Of a stretch of 64,000 bases of DNA, positions 13,500 to 24,594 are shown piece by piece; the stretch's first letter is position 1, and each line of letters starts with the position of its first letter. A model generated the notes under the pieces. The model had not been told where the DNA came from. It was given only the letters and a program-made list of their open reading frames with translations, and ran no database searches. The position numbers were made by a program, and so were the translations under genes. The DNA is from Mimachlamys varia (Eukaryota > Mollusca > Bivalvia > Pectinida > Pectinidae), in assembly GCA_947623455.1 (NCBI GenBank), contig OX392528.1, positions 52,098,322 through 52,162,321 of the forward strand, read 5' to 3'.

Positions 13500-14990
13500 A
13501 ATGACATCAGCTTAATTCATACTCTGTACAACTCAGTAATTCATAGTCTGGACATCTAAATAGTTCATATTCTGGATATCGAATTAATTTATACCAAGGA
13601 ATCAAACTAATTCATACTCTGGACTTTAACATAATTCATATTTGGACATCTAAATAATTCCTACTCTGGACATCTGAATAATTCATACTGTATGTATCTA
13701 AATAGTTCATACTCTGGACATCTAAATAATTCATACTCTGGACATCTAAATAAATCCTACACTGGACATCTGAATGATTCATACTCTGGACATCTGAATG
13801 ATTCATACTCTGGACATCTGAACAATTCATACTCTATGTATCTAAATAGTTCATATTCATACCTTAGATAATCATATCTAAAATAATTCATACTTTGGAC
13901 ATCTGAATAATTCATACTCTGGACATCTGAATAAATCATACTCTATGTATCTAAATTATTCATATTCATACCTTAGATATCTAAAATAATTCATACTTTG
14001 GACATCTGAATAATTCATACTCTGGACATCTGAATAATTCATACTCTGGACATCTAAATAAATCATACTCTATGTATCTAAATTATTCATATTCATACCT
14101 TAGATATCTAAAATAATTCATACTTTGGACATCTGAATAATTCATACTCTGGACATCTGAATAATTCATACTCTATGTATCTAAATAGTTCATATTCATA
14201 CCTTAGATAATCATATCTAAAATAATTCATACTTTGGACATCTGAATAATTCATACTCTGGACATCTGAATAATTCATACTCTATGTATCTAAATTATTC
14301 ATATTCATACCTTAGATATCTAAAATATTTCATACTCTGGATATCTGAATAATAGTAACGCTGGATATCTAAATAATTCATACTCTGGATATCTGAATAA
14401 TTCATACTCTGGATATCTGAATAATTCATACTCTGGATATGTGAATAATTCATACTCTGTATATCTAAATAATTCATACTCTGGATATCTAAATAATTCA
14501 TACTCTGGATATCTAAATAATTCATACTCTGGATATCTAAATAATTCATACTCTGGATATCTGAATAATTCATACTCTGGATATCTAAATAATTCATACT
14601 CTGGATATCTAAATAATTCATACTCTGGATATCTAAATAATTCATACTCTGGATATCTAAATTTTTCATACTATGGACATCTAAATAATTCATACTCTGT
14701 ACATCTAAATAATTTATACTCTGTATATCAAAATAATTTATTCTCTGGAAATGGAATTAATTTATTCTCTGGATATCTAAATAATTTATACTCTGTCCAT
14801 ATTACTTGTTCATACTCTGGATTTTAAAATAGTTAATTCATACCCTGAACATCTTAATAATCAAAACATTGGACATCTTTACAATTTATGCTTATAATAT
14901 CTAAGTTATTCATGCTCTGAACTTCTAAATAATTCACAACTCTAAATCTAAAAAAGTCATTTTCTGGACATCTAAGTAATTTATAATTCG
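13500..14990. repeat. 24-bp minisatellite (ATTCATACTCTGGATATCTAAATA)
   Basis: About 1.5 kb of 24-25-bp units share the core TTCATACTCTGGACATCT, are most homogeneous at about 14380-14700, and decay toward both edges. Between 13830 and 14340 a longer compound unit containing TCATATTCATACCTTAGATA recurs several times. The frames it creates on both strands (MNYLDIQS and NNSYSGYL periodic peptides) are artefacts. Confidence 0.93.
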
Positions 14991-15483
14991 GACATATAAC
15001 TAATAAACATTCTAGATATCTAGTTACATATATTCAAAACTTGCACAGGTATTCTTAAAAAGTATTGAATACCTAGCACAAATTTCTGTAGACAGTTAAG
15101 TAGAAAATGCACAAGATTTTTCAATATTTTCCTGGCAAAAACTCTATTACTTTTTTTTTGTATTCTGAATACACATATTTTGGTTTCTTACACATAAATC
15201 ATATACATGTAACTTGATATTTAATTTCCATACAATCTCATACAATTTACTGTAAATCAAAGTAACAGCTTATGAAAATGCATCTATGTAATAGATTTAT
15301 ACTACACACAATTACATGTACATGTAGATGCAAAATAATTTTAATTTCAACATCTTTTAAATTCCTATAATGAACAACTTACCATATGTTACTGAAGTAG
15401 CCTAAAATGATAGTCCATTAATGTAGATATGTACCCAATAAAAGTTAACGGTATCCAGCTCACGATTTATTGGGAGTATTTGG

Positions 15484-15595
15484 TAATGATAATAATATAA
15501 TATAATAGAATAGAATATAATATAATTTATAGTACAATATAATATGATATGATATAATATAATATAATATGATATAATACAATATAATATAATAA
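15484..15595 (-). repeat. (TATAA)n-type microsatellite tail
   Basis: This is a pentanucleotide-like AT run with G interruptions. It sits exactly at the 3' end, on the minus strand, of the retrotransposon fragment that follows. Simple-repeat tails of this kind are typical of CR1/L2-type elements. Confidence 0.8.
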
Positions 15596-15846
15596 TACTG
15601 GACGCAGGCTAATGCCTGTTTACCCATCTCGTATGTTAAATCAGACTCTAGGCTGACACCGCGACAGTAAATAAGCTCATTATTGTCAAGTTCATGGTTG
15701 TAGTAGGATTCCGGTTGTCCCCAATGTTTATCCAGCCGGGCTTCAAATGTTTTTATTGTTGGTGATGTGACAACATTACCTTTTGAATAGTAAATGTTAA
15801 GAATACTTAATTTACAGTTCATCTGGGGAATTAACTTCCGAACCAA
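15596..15846 (-). mobile_element. 3' end of a CR1/Jockey-like non-LTR retrotransposon ORF
   Basis: The minus-strand translation contains NVVTSPTIKTFEARLDKHW. This matches the C-terminal signature of many CR1/L2/Jockey-type reverse-transcriptase polyproteins in invertebrates (form: VVsApsvksFearLDkyW). Upstream similarity is lost before the usual WNSLP motif, so the copy is 5'-truncated. It is followed directly by the AT microsatellite tail. It lies inside HLX intron 1, antisense to HLX. Confidence 0.6.
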
Positions 15847-15908
15847 ATTAATTAACCATTGTCTAGTATCTGAGTTCTTAATGGAGTATTTATTGGTATG
15901 TTGATAGT

Positions 15909-16076
15909 TTACACAGGCAAAATTTCTTTATGTCAATTCAGGTTAATTTCAGGTAAATTTCAGGTCAAAATTTTCAGGTCAAATTGACCTGTAAAGAGCA
16001 AAAAAGTCCATTCATGTCAATATTTAGACCTGAAATTCAAGTCAAATTGACCTGAAGACATTTTGCCTGTGTCAAC
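15909..16076. mobile_element. short inverted-repeat MITE (ACACAGGCAAAAT ends)
   Basis: Left ACACAGGCAAAATTTCTT and right complement ATTTTGCCTGTGT form terminal inverted repeats. Internally AGGTCAAATTGACCTG palindromes repeat. It is about 165 bp and non-coding. Confidence 0.7.
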
Positions 16077-16129
16077 ACGGCGGGTTATATCTGAGGTTGA
16101 TAACCCGTTAATATTATCTTCATTTCACA

Positions 16130-16395
16130 TTTATAACTCCCCTTCATATAACCACTTCATATCATCTTCATATCACCTGTTCGCATAACCCTTCATATTT
16201 CCCGTTCATATCACCTTCATATCACCCCTTAATACCTAGGTACCACTTTTATATCACATCTTCATATAACCCTTCATATCATTTCATATCACTCTTCATA
16301 TTTTACTCCTTCATATCACGCATTCCTATCCCCTTCATATAACCCTTTATATCACCTTCATATCACCCCTAATATTAACCTTCGTATCAATGGTA
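16130..16395. repeat. degenerate CTTCATATCACC tandem repeat
   Basis: Irregular tandem units built on CTTCATATCACCC recur at about 12-22-bp spacing over roughly 260 bp. Confidence 0.8.
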
Positions 16396-16685
16396 ATAAT
16401 AGTGATACAAAGGGACGTATTTAACAGGCTATTAGTCAAAGAAATATCATAGCATATAATGTATGAGCGTGTTAAGGACCGATGATTTCACCTTAATTTA
16501 ACATCTTTCTATCGTCTTTTCATTTCAACCGTTCAAAATCACTCCCTATATGTGTGGATGTATTCTCCTTTGCATGTTATCACGAGAAGTGACTAAATTA
16601 TACCTCTAGTGCAGAATGGGAATGTCCTTTTGTGACTCTATGTTTACTACACAAGAAGAGAGAGCACATTTTCTAGACCACGTTC

Positions 16686-16865
16686 GGTCTTCTCTCTCTC
16701 TTTGATGAAGCAGACGACACGTACTCTTCCGCAAAACCTGGACTTATTCTCTTGTACTCTTTCGAAGGTCTTCTTGTAAATCTTTTCTTTGGTCATATAA
16801 TTAATTTTGGGTTCTGACTATGGTTTTGTTGACGGTGTTGTACGCTCTTTTGATTTCATCTTCCA
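16686..16865 (+). mobile_element. reverse-transcriptase element, 3'-end fragment
   Basis: This is a diverged copy of the common 3' tail (GATGAAGCAGACGAC through GGTTTTGTTGACG) found downstream of the reverse-transcriptase relics at 51316-51745 and 57063-57960. It has no coding capacity. Confidence 0.75.
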
Positions 16866-17353
16866 TTTAGTGGAATATCCCTAGGCACTCGTCGTCATGT
16901 GGAGTTATCTAATGTGAGGACATTTAAACCTCCATAAAACGAGGAATACGTCCGGCTAGGCTATGTAAAGATTTTCTGTGCATTCACAGGTTACATTGGT
17001 TATCAATGTCGGATCTTGTTATCTTTTACAGTTTATCACTACTATGAACCACACATGAATTTATACAATGAGTTTTCTTATATAATTATTCGGTCGAATA
17101 TTTTCATCAATATACAACGTAAATCGATTCTGTTAATAATTTCACAACAACGTTTGTGAGCTAAAGACATAAATATATATTGTAAAATTTGCCATTAATG
17201 TGTTGAAATAAACACAAAAGCTAATCAGTATATATATAAACAATATCAAATCTAAACAAAAGTTTTAAGAATGAACAAAGGATTGTTAAACTGAATACAA
17301 AATATTTCTCGAAATAATTTTGTTGTACGTGTCCCGAACCAGTCATCGTCAGA

Positions 17354-17412
17354 AACCAACGGTACACTTTTCTAACGTTTGCAAGCGTTAGAGAAGTGTA
17401 CCGTAGGTTTCC
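17354..17412. repeat. hairpin (inverted repeat)
   Basis: CGGTACACTTTTCTAACG and CGTTAGAGAAGTGTACCG pair around an 8-nt loop, with extension into AACCAA / AGGTTT. It may be a MITE remnant; no flanking duplication was verified. Confidence 0.75.
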
Positions 17413-19118
17413 AACGATAGAACCAGTATATTAGAGTAAAATTAATTGTTGTTATAAGAAATCAAAGCACTGGTTGGTATATACAAAATAAAACAATATT
17501 TATTTCGTAAAAATGGTTTACATTTCAGCCATGAACATAACTATAAACATTAAGGGGCTCTAAAACAAACAGAGAGACCATTTAACTGACATCTTAGTCT
17601 GCGCGGATACAAAGTTAATATACACATAAGTCACAACGAAAAAGAAAAATGTACAAACAACAACAAGAAAGTCTGTAAACACTTTGATAAAAAAATAGTT
17701 TAAGAAAATATAGCATTCGTGAAGATTACCAACTTTAATCATTGGTTTGATAAAAAATAATCCTGTAAGTAAATAACAATACCTCCAGGAAAGCAAAGTG
17801 TACAAAACAAGAACAAATAAATTAAGCCTACAAACACTCAAAAATAACAATAGTTAAAGAAAATAAATAAAAAAATAATTTAAAAAAAACAACATTCATG
17901 AAGATTATCTTTTGGCATTGGTTCTACAATAATACAATGCTATTTAGTAAACAAACAATACTTCCAGTTTACTTCGTATAAAAGACATACAAAAAAATTG
18001 TGTAACATATGGTTACAAAAATAATCTTTTACTTATATTTCTTTTATATTCAAACCTGTGTTGGCGTCAATCATTTCGGTCATAAAATCAACTGGGGTAT
18101 TATGATTAATAAACTGTTGGATATTTCCCTTTGCTGTAATAAATCTTTAGCATAACCTGCAATGGATCAGAACAATCTTCAAGTATAAACGATAACTTCA
18201 TCATACAAAGACTTAAGATAGAGACTTATCATATAATGTTATCATATTTAATGTTTAGTAAACGGTAGATGACATTTTACACATAGGAACATCTAAATAT
18301 ATGTCGTTATTGCCTTTATTGATTATCGATGTACACTATTTATCATCATTCGAAAACAAATTAGAGAATATCGAAGTATTCCTAAAATTAAATTTATTGT
18401 AGGTTCAATGATATATAAGACCCCGATAATACCTAGATATTGGTTTGCTCCCGTTGTTTACAATATTACAAATAATTGACAGTTGAATCTAAGTATGTAC
18501 TTCGATGACTGGTAAAATGGAGACGTCATTGCACTTCACTGACAAATATATCCGACATAGTTATAATTATGATATAAATATATCAACGAATAGATAAAGA
18601 AACGCAATGAGTTTTTCTTGCGAAGTTGGATATAAAAAAGAACAAAAAATAAAGACTTTGCCGCAAGTCCTTTCTGCTTAACGTATAGATATATACTATT
18701 ATAACAATGCATTAAGTTCATACTTGTCATGAAAATATAAACAACGTTTTATTACATTATTCAAAAAACAATACAGACATGTCTTGCATTTTTGGACGGG
18801 AACCAAGCTATAACAGCTTATCTCATACTGTACTTACCATTATTAGGTTTACTCTCAGACTAGTTTATTCTATTCTGTATACAAAGCACTTACAGTAGTT
18901 TATGTCTATTTTGTATCCATAGCACACACTATATGTCATGATGTCGTTGGTATCAACACCCAGTATTCCTTAATCTGAAAAAAATCATTCTGCTAATCAG
19001 TTATTATAGGAGATATGTTTACATAAGACTTACGCTTGTTACCAAATCCTCTTGCATTGATTATTGGTATATCATACTGCTTTATCATTAAATACAACTA
19101 TTATATATTCCCATTTCG

Positions 19119-19337
19119 AGAACTTGAAGTTGACTTGGATGTGACAAAGATTTACATGGCGTGTGTCGTCGATGAGGCAGACGACACTTACTCTTCCGGA
19201 ACACATGGTCTTATTCTCTTGTACTTTTACAAGGGTCTCCATGTAAATCTTTCCTTTGTTCATATTTTGCCCCTGGTTTAATCGATTTTGAGTGCAGATT
19301 ACGATTTTGTTTACGCTTCGGTATTCTTTAACTTATT
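19119..19337 (+). mobile_element. reverse-transcriptase element, 3'-end fragment
   Basis: The copy runs from GAGAACTTGAAGTTGACTT to the terminal CGGTATTCTTT. It contains the family landmarks GTCGTCGATGAGGCAGACGA and CTTCCGGAACACATGGTCTT. It sits tail-to-tail with an inverted fragment at 19344. Confidence 0.85.
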
Positions 19338-19343
19338 TTAAAA

Positions 19344-19411
19344 ATCAAATAATACCAAAGCGTCAACAAAATCATAATCAAAACTTCAAATCAGATCCAA
19401 GAGGCAAAATT
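19344..19411 (-). mobile_element. reverse-transcriptase element, inverted tail fragment
   Basis: It begins with AATACCAAAGCGTCAACAAA, the complement of the family's 3' terminus, and breaks off after about 65 bp. It is separated from the plus copy at 19119-19337 by a few A/T residues. Confidence 0.8.
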
Positions 19412-19440
19412 ACCATTCAAAACAAACACGCATACTTAAA

Positions 19441-19579
19441 TATAGAGAATATCAAAGCGTTAACATAACAATAATCCGAACTCGAAATCGATTAAATAGG
19501 GGCAAAAAATGAACAAAGGAATGATTTACATGGAGACCCTTGTAAAAGTACGAGAGAATAAGACCAAGTGAGCCGGACA
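19441..19579 (-). mobile_element. reverse-transcriptase element, 3'-end fragment
   Basis: A second minus-strand tail runs from GAATATCAAAGCGTTAACA through ACATGGAGACCCTTGTAAAA to AATAAGACCAAG. It ends before the GTCGTCGATGAAGC landmark. Confidence 0.85.
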
Positions 19580-20519
19580 CTAAAGTACATAAAAAGTAAT
19601 CGAATCTTCATACATATTTTAAACACCTTCCTTACAAAATGGGATGTGGCGAAGACAATAAATTGAAAGTTACATGCTCTATGACGCCATTGATTGTCAC
19701 ATGTAGTCAAGTTCAGATTACATTGCAGTAATAAGTCACCTTATATTGACAGTTACGTTGTAGTATACAAAAACAGAAATATACATGATAAAAACAATTG
19801 GAGTATACCGAAGCGAAAAAAAATGTAACACAGATCATTTCCATAAATAAGATAAAAAGTACAATATGTATGATATTATTTTGCCAGTGTAACCACCTTC
19901 TTCCCCATAGAAGATAATTTTCTGTAATGATGTTAATGTCTTATTGCAGTATGGAATTTTATCTGATTGTGGTATAATAACTACAGTATCGTAAGAAATG
20001 GAAATTACATATCTGTTAACTTATGATACTTTGATGGAGACAACGATAGTTGGATTTTCCGGTTGACATAAACCGCTAACAAATCGAGTAATAAAGTTTA
20101 TAATATGGCAGTTAGAAATGTATATTAATTCCTTTCCCGTACTGTTTTTTCTTTGGTCTGGGAGAAGATATAAAACAGGACAATATCAGCAATATTTTGT
20201 TTACTTGTTCTTTTACATATTTTTTAAATATGGTAATTGCATTAAAATGGAACATGAATCATGATATATTATTACACAAGTGTATATAGCAGTCAAAATA
20301 TGTTAACAAATAGATGACAACCTATTTTTGTCTTTGGTACTGCATTGAATCTGATCTTGGCAGTGGTGCATAGAGGATGTTACATAAGTGTTGATGTAAT
20401 ATAGATTAATTGAGTTAAATGATTTGATATATCACGAGCCTTAAGGCGTTAAATGGGTTTAATAAAGTCCATATTACATTGACACTCATGTACCATTCTA
20501 TTTATCACATAACTGATGC

Positions 20520-20906
20520 AGTTGATCAGAACTATGGGCAAGTTTTATGGTCTCCATCTTTGTCTCATTGAGAAATATTCTGTATCTTAAAAGTGATATA
20601 CATATATAGATGGACGTTTTTGTCGAGTATGCTCATTAGTGTGTTTACTTGTTGTGATTGACAATGATACTCAGTTCTTGTTTTGAGAATTTGATGTCTA
20701 CTTGGATGTGACAAAGATTTACATGACGTGTTCGTCTATGAAACAGAAGACGCTTACTCTTCCGGAACACCTGGTCTTATTCTCTTGGTCTTTTACAAGG
20801 GTCTCCATGTAAATCTTTCCTTTGTTCCTATTTTGTTCCTAGTTTAATCGATTTTGAGTTCGGATTATGGTTTTGTTGACGCTTTGGTATTCTCTGATTT
20901 CTTTTT
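20520..20906 (+). mobile_element. reverse-transcriptase element, 3'-end fragment including end of ORF
   Basis: It begins in the conserved end of the ORF (ATGGGCAAGTTTTATGG, encoding MGKFYG in other copies), with frame breaks. It continues through the complete 3' tail to GGTATTCTCTGATTTC. The broken MITE at 20910 abuts its end. Confidence 0.85.
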
Positions 20907-20909
20907 AAA

Positions 20910-21201
20910 GCAAAGTAAACCTGAGCGGTAACTAACAAGAAAATCTTGACAGAAAAATCCAAAGAATTGAAATAATTCAGATGGGGCCCACTTCAACAAC
21001 AAGCCGAAGTTAGAAGATAGTTAAAAATGAAAGCGGGTTTACAAATATCGAGTTTCAATTGCTGCTGTACTGGTAACCGCTTACGAATTCTTAAATATTG
21101 CTGATATCAGTTAATCTTAACTAAATCTATAAATATAATAAGTTATTAGGCTTGATTTTCGCTTCATGTTTTGCCGAAAAATACATATACTGGTCCGTTA
21201 A
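20910..21201 (+). mobile_element. TTAA-flanked MITE, copy 4 (5'-truncated)
   Basis: It matches the family from GTAAACCTGAGCGGTAACTA to a diverged right terminus followed by TTAA at 21198. The left 70-80 bp are missing, and the break coincides with the preceding retroelement tail. Confidence 0.8.
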
Positions 21202-21353
21202 AGTGTTTTTAAATCTTCGTCACTGATGCGTTTAACAAACGCCTCAGCCACGTACCTTATGTTCAAAAACTTGAAATTAATTTTAAAAGACAGCTTAGGT
21301 AATGTAATGATCTAAAATCAACATGGTAACGTTTATAATAAAAGTGCATGATG

Positions 21354-21619
21354 TTAAAGGCCTAAAACGACGAAGCAAACCTGAGCGGTAACTAACTAGA
21401 AACTCTTGACAAACAGATCCAAAGGTAAAAGACGGTACGAAATGGACGCGTGTTTACAAATAGCATGTTTCAAATGCTGCTGTACCGGTAACCGCGAAAG
21501 AATTCATCTTGAATATTGCTGATATCAGTTAATCTTAACTAAATCTATAAGTATAATAAGTTATTAGGCTTAATTTTCGCTTCAGGTTTTACCGAAAGTT
21601 ACGTATATTGGGCCTTTAA
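21354..21619 (+). mobile_element. TTAA-flanked MITE, copy 5 (internally deleted)
   Basis: TTAA plus AGGCC lies at the left, and ACGTATATTGGGCCT plus TTAA at the right. About 120 bp of the left half are missing relative to 4615-5009. It ends 157 bp before HLX exon 2. Confidence 0.83.
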
Positions 21620-21775
21620 GTAGAAACTTGACAAATGTTGATGTTGTGATACGCAGGTAATTATTAAAAGGCACTTTTTGTCATAATGGTTAATAGGATA
21701 CGAACACAAATCAATAATATGAACACTATATATATGATAATTTACTTACAGATTATTTTCATCTTCTATCAACAG

Positions 21776-21958
21776 AAAATAGAGAAAAACAACATGGCGA
21801 CACCTCTATTCTGGAGAGCCGGGTGTCGTGTGGATGTGGAACGATCGCATGCAACTATATCAATGCCCGGATGGCTTTCCCGTCAGCCTCTTTGTCGGCT
21901 GTCCATGCCATCCAGCCACCATCCTACCCAATGTCACACTCGGTCGACTCACTGCCCG
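21776..21958 (+). CDS. HLX: HLX exon 2 (linker before homeodomain)
   Basis: The acceptor TCTATCAACAG and the donor CCCG|GTTAGT bound 183 nt. Read in the phase left by exon 1, the frame is open throughout (codons 133-194) and ends SVDSLPG. Its last base completes a Gly with exon 3 to give LPGPYSIL, matching the FPGPYAVL stretch just before the homeodomain of vertebrate HLX. Reading the same bases in the other frames gives stops or no similarity. The N-terminal half is not conserved with vertebrate HLX, so the exact acceptor is less certain than the donor. Confidence 0.82.
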
Positions 21959-22649
21959 GTTAGTAGTCAATGATATCCCCTGTTTTTATTTCAGGTAATG
22001 TAAACATTACCGACAAATATTTCATCAAGGGAATAGAATATTTATGGGGTAATGCTCTTAATATTCTACCAGGAAGGTGTATTCGACTAATACAAACAGT
22101 CCGTTATAATCGTTCTCCCGTTGATGAACAATCATTTCAATTGTTAATTGTAGAGGTAGTACATGCACCAAACAATCACTTCTTAAACGAATTATCGGAT
22201 ACTTAACACATGAATAATATTTGAGATTTAGTTTCTAAGGTTTAGCACAGGAGCCAAAGGAGTACCGTACGCATCATATAATTAAACCTTTGGTAAATGA
22301 GTCCATTGATATATTACAAATTATCAAAGTTAAAAAGGAAACATATTCGACTTAATGGATAGATAAATATATCAATAAATGAATGAATGATTAAATAGAT
22401 AAACAACGTATCATGACCCAAGGCAATAACAAAACATGATTTAGTCATAGATCTTTGTCTCTTATTTAATGTTTTTAAAATGATGAAAAAATGAATTCTG
22501 AGTATTCAAGCGTCTTAATGACCTAAAACATTCCGTCTAACTTGACCAAGATATGTTATATATAAACAACTGTACCACACATCGACGTGTTCTCTTCTGT
22601 TGTGTTTAGTAATACAAGTTTTTTTAAGTCCTGACTTGTAGTCAGAAAC

Positions 22650-23035
22650 TTGCTTTCACTTTCTGAAACACCTGGGCCCGTTTTCATGAAACCGTTCTCA
22701 TGCTCAAGCATGGATTCTTGAAACTCACTTGGATCATGTCGAAGAGTCAAAAAGTCATTGTAAATGTTGAAAACAGCTTTTGATTTCATGCCTCTTCAAC
22801 TTTTTACAAAAAAACAAAATTAGATTTTTTAAATAATTTAAAGCCAGAACAAGAAACAAGGCTCAAGCACAAAAACCATGCTTGAGCATGAGAACGGTTT
22901 CATTAATATGGGCCCTGATCTTATTATCTTGTTCTTTTATGAGGGTCTCCATGGAAATGTTTTCTTTGTTCATATTTTGCCCCTGATTTATTCGATTTAG
23001 AGTTCTGATTATGGTTTTGTTGACGCTTTTGTTTT
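22650..23035 (+). mobile_element. reverse-transcriptase 3' tail interrupted by a MITE
   Basis: Left fragment 22650-22673 ends CTGAAACACCTG. The right part, 22917-23035, resumes at ATCTTATTATCTTGTTC. In other copies CCGGAACACCTG runs directly into GTCTTATTCTC. The insertion at 22674-22916 therefore split a pre-existing tail. Confidence 0.72.
22674..22916. mobile_element. MITE with GGGCCC termini and long inverted repeats
   Basis: The ends GGGCCCGTTTTCATGAAACC and GGTTTCATTAATATGGGCCC are inverted, and the complementarity continues inward through CTCATGCTCAAGCATGG / CCATGCTTGAGCATGAG. It is about 240 bp with an AT-rich interior. A related left end occurs at 26218. Confidence 0.85.
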
Positions 23036-23399
23036 TGAATTTTTACCATATAGTTGTAAAACCGTAAACAAAAATTTTATCTTGAAAGCAAAAAATGAAT
23101 AAAATGTGAAAAACATGCATGCATATTTTACAATTAGTTGCGCCTCTTTTGGAAAAAAATAGCCCTTACGAGAAAACGCGTGAACTAACTATTATGAATG
23201 ATATAATAATTGACGCAGTTCTGAACTGTAATAAACAATGAAGAACGTAACTCAGAAAGTAAATGTTCATGGGTTAATTAAATCAGTGGCACTAAACAAG
23301 TCCAGAGTTTGAAACTTAAAACATTTTACATCAAAACCGTTAGCTGTTGTTTATACTTCGAATTATGAGATATTTTTTGTTTCTTTGTTTAACAAGTAG

Positions 23400-23587
23400 G
23401 TCCGTACTCGATACTCAACGATGACGGCAGTGGTTGTAGCCAATCAAAACGTAAGAGATCGTGGTCACGTGCAGTGTTCTCAAACCTACAGAGGAAGGGA
23501 TTGGAGAAACGATTCGAGGTACAGAAATACGTCACAAAACCCGACAGACGACAACTTGCCGCCATGTTGGGTCTTACAGACGCTCAG
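23400..23587 (+). CDS. HLX: HLX exon 3 (homeodomain helices 1-2)
   Basis: The acceptor AACAAGTAG and the donor GCTCAG|GTGAGT enclose 188 nt, and the first two bases complete a Gly codon. The translation contains RKRSWSRAVFSNLQRKGLEK followed by KYVTKPDRRQLAAMLGLTDAQ in HLX-typical form, almost identical to vertebrate HLX across this part of the homeodomain. The exon ends on a complete CAG codon, so the intron splits the homeodomain just before VKVWFQNRR, the usual position in this class. Confidence 0.96.
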
Positions 23588-24250
23588 GTGAGTCCGTGTG
23601 ATATGTACTTTATATGGTGTGTTTGGCCTTTAATTCTAGGATAGAATCTTAGTTATGGTTTCTGAACACATCTTAAGATTTAATATCAATCCTGCTATGT
23701 CGTGGATGATTTGAGAGGCGGACCAGGACGTGCGAGTTATCGCCCCTGATATGTACCATGCTTAGTGTGTAATTGTGATTGAGGAAGTCTTTGACTACAT
23801 ATATCATTTCGATCTTCTTTGAAAGCAGGGATGTTGATTTTACTCCCCGATTTTTCCGTTAAATTATGACATTCAAACCAGACATACAAATCACATATGT
23901 TTTGGTCGCTCTATCATCACAGCCTATCTCTTATTACGCCTGTTGTGGTATGGAATGAATGAACCGTTATACAGATAATATTTTAAATATTTCCTTTGTT
24001 GTTGTTAAAAGGTCACTTGTAAATTTTTTTTTCGAGTTTTATCGATTTTATCGGTTTTATTGACACTTGTTAATACTTAATACTCTCTGTTATTAAATCT
24101 CTGAAATAATCTACTCAGCTGTTCTTAATTATGCGTATTATTTTGTATACCAAGTTCAATCTCATAAAAGTTTTAATTGTGTGTATCTTTTGTACACCGT
24201 GTAAAAGTTTTGTAAAAATTATAATTCTGTGTGTTATTTTTGTATATTAG

Positions 24251-24451
24251 GTAAAAGTTTGGTTTCAAAATCGGAGGATGAAATGGCGACATGCACAACA
24301 ACAAAAAGAGAAAGATGGCACACTTCCGGACGCTGATTGTGAAACAGGAAGTGACGTAATAAACGACAAATGTGACAAATCTGTGTGCTCTGATAATTCG
24401 GATGATAGTGATGAAGATAGTGATATGCCGACCACAACCGACAACATATAG
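24251..24451 (+). CDS. HLX: HLX exon 4 (recognition helix, acidic tail, stop)
   Basis: The acceptor TGTATATTAG opens 67 codons ending in TAG. It begins VKVWFQNRRMKWRHAQQ, the third homeodomain helix with the invariant W, F, N and R. A Lys/Glu/Asp segment and a serine-aspartate tail (SDNSDDSDEDSD) follow. The acidic tail parallels the Ser/Asp/Glu-rich region after the homeodomain in vertebrate HLX but is shorter. Minus-strand frames over this exon are shadows. Confidence 0.95.
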   Translation, partial: VKVWFQNRRMKWRHAQQQKEKDGTLPDADCETGSDVINDKCDKSVCSDNSDDSDEDSDMPTTTDNI

Positions 24452-24532
24452 AAAATATTTTCGAAGAATTATTACTTAAAATTTTATAAAAATATTTATG
24501 GTGCTATTGTTATACGATATTTATCATTGTTT

Positions 24533-24538
24533 AATAAA
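24533..24538 (+). terminator. HLX polyadenylation signal
   Basis: A canonical AATAAA lies 82 nt after the HLX stop codon, in AT-rich 3' UTR sequence. Confidence 0.75.
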
Positions 24539-24594
24539 ACAATTGCTTATAGTAATTATAATGTTTTGTTTTTTAATGATGAGTAATTTCAAAG

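Larger units (their letters stand above)
11874..21775. other. HLX intron 1, repeat-dense
   Basis: This 9.9-kb intron holds at least four tandem arrays (12850-13478, 13500-14990, 15484-15595, 16130-16395), a CR1-like retrotransposon fragment, an inverted-repeat MITE, a hairpin, five reverse-transcriptase 3'-end copies and two TTAA MITEs. A (TA)n run lies at about 12201-12222. The stretches 11900-12850 and 17420-19110 show nothing recognisable beyond AT-rich sequence. No additional HLX exon is needed, since exons 1 and 2 join in phase. Confidence 0.75.
11477..24451 (+). other. HLX: HLX/H2.0-like homeobox gene, full coding span
   Basis: Four coding exons (11477-11873, 21776-21958, 23400-23587, 24251-24451) join in phase to 969 nt, a predicted 322-residue nuclear transcription factor. 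Two N-terminal conserved blocks (KKPSFHVTDILH near residue 35 and LKFGINRILSEDF near 113) match the family's repressor-recruitment-type and HLX-specific motifs. The homeodomain covers about residues 213-272 with WFQNRR intact, and an acidic Ser/Asp tail follows. HLX genes act in mesoderm and gut-muscle development in animals; the role in this species is inferred. The introns are 9.9, 1.4 and 0.66 kb. Intron 1 is full of minisatellites and transposon remnants. An AATAAA follows at 24533. Confidence 0.9.

Noticed and set aside
13500..14830. Long frames on both strands encoding periodic peptides (MNYLDIQS, NNSYSGYL)
   Set aside because: They arise because the 24-bp minisatellite unit is a multiple of three, which keeps frames open on both strands. 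There is no start context, domain or splice support.
12850..14990. Regular repeats that might suggest a CRISPR array
   Set aside because: Units are head-to-tail with no unique spacers and the genome is animal; these are minisatellites. The same applies to 24595-25435, 30335-31690 and 44960-47930.
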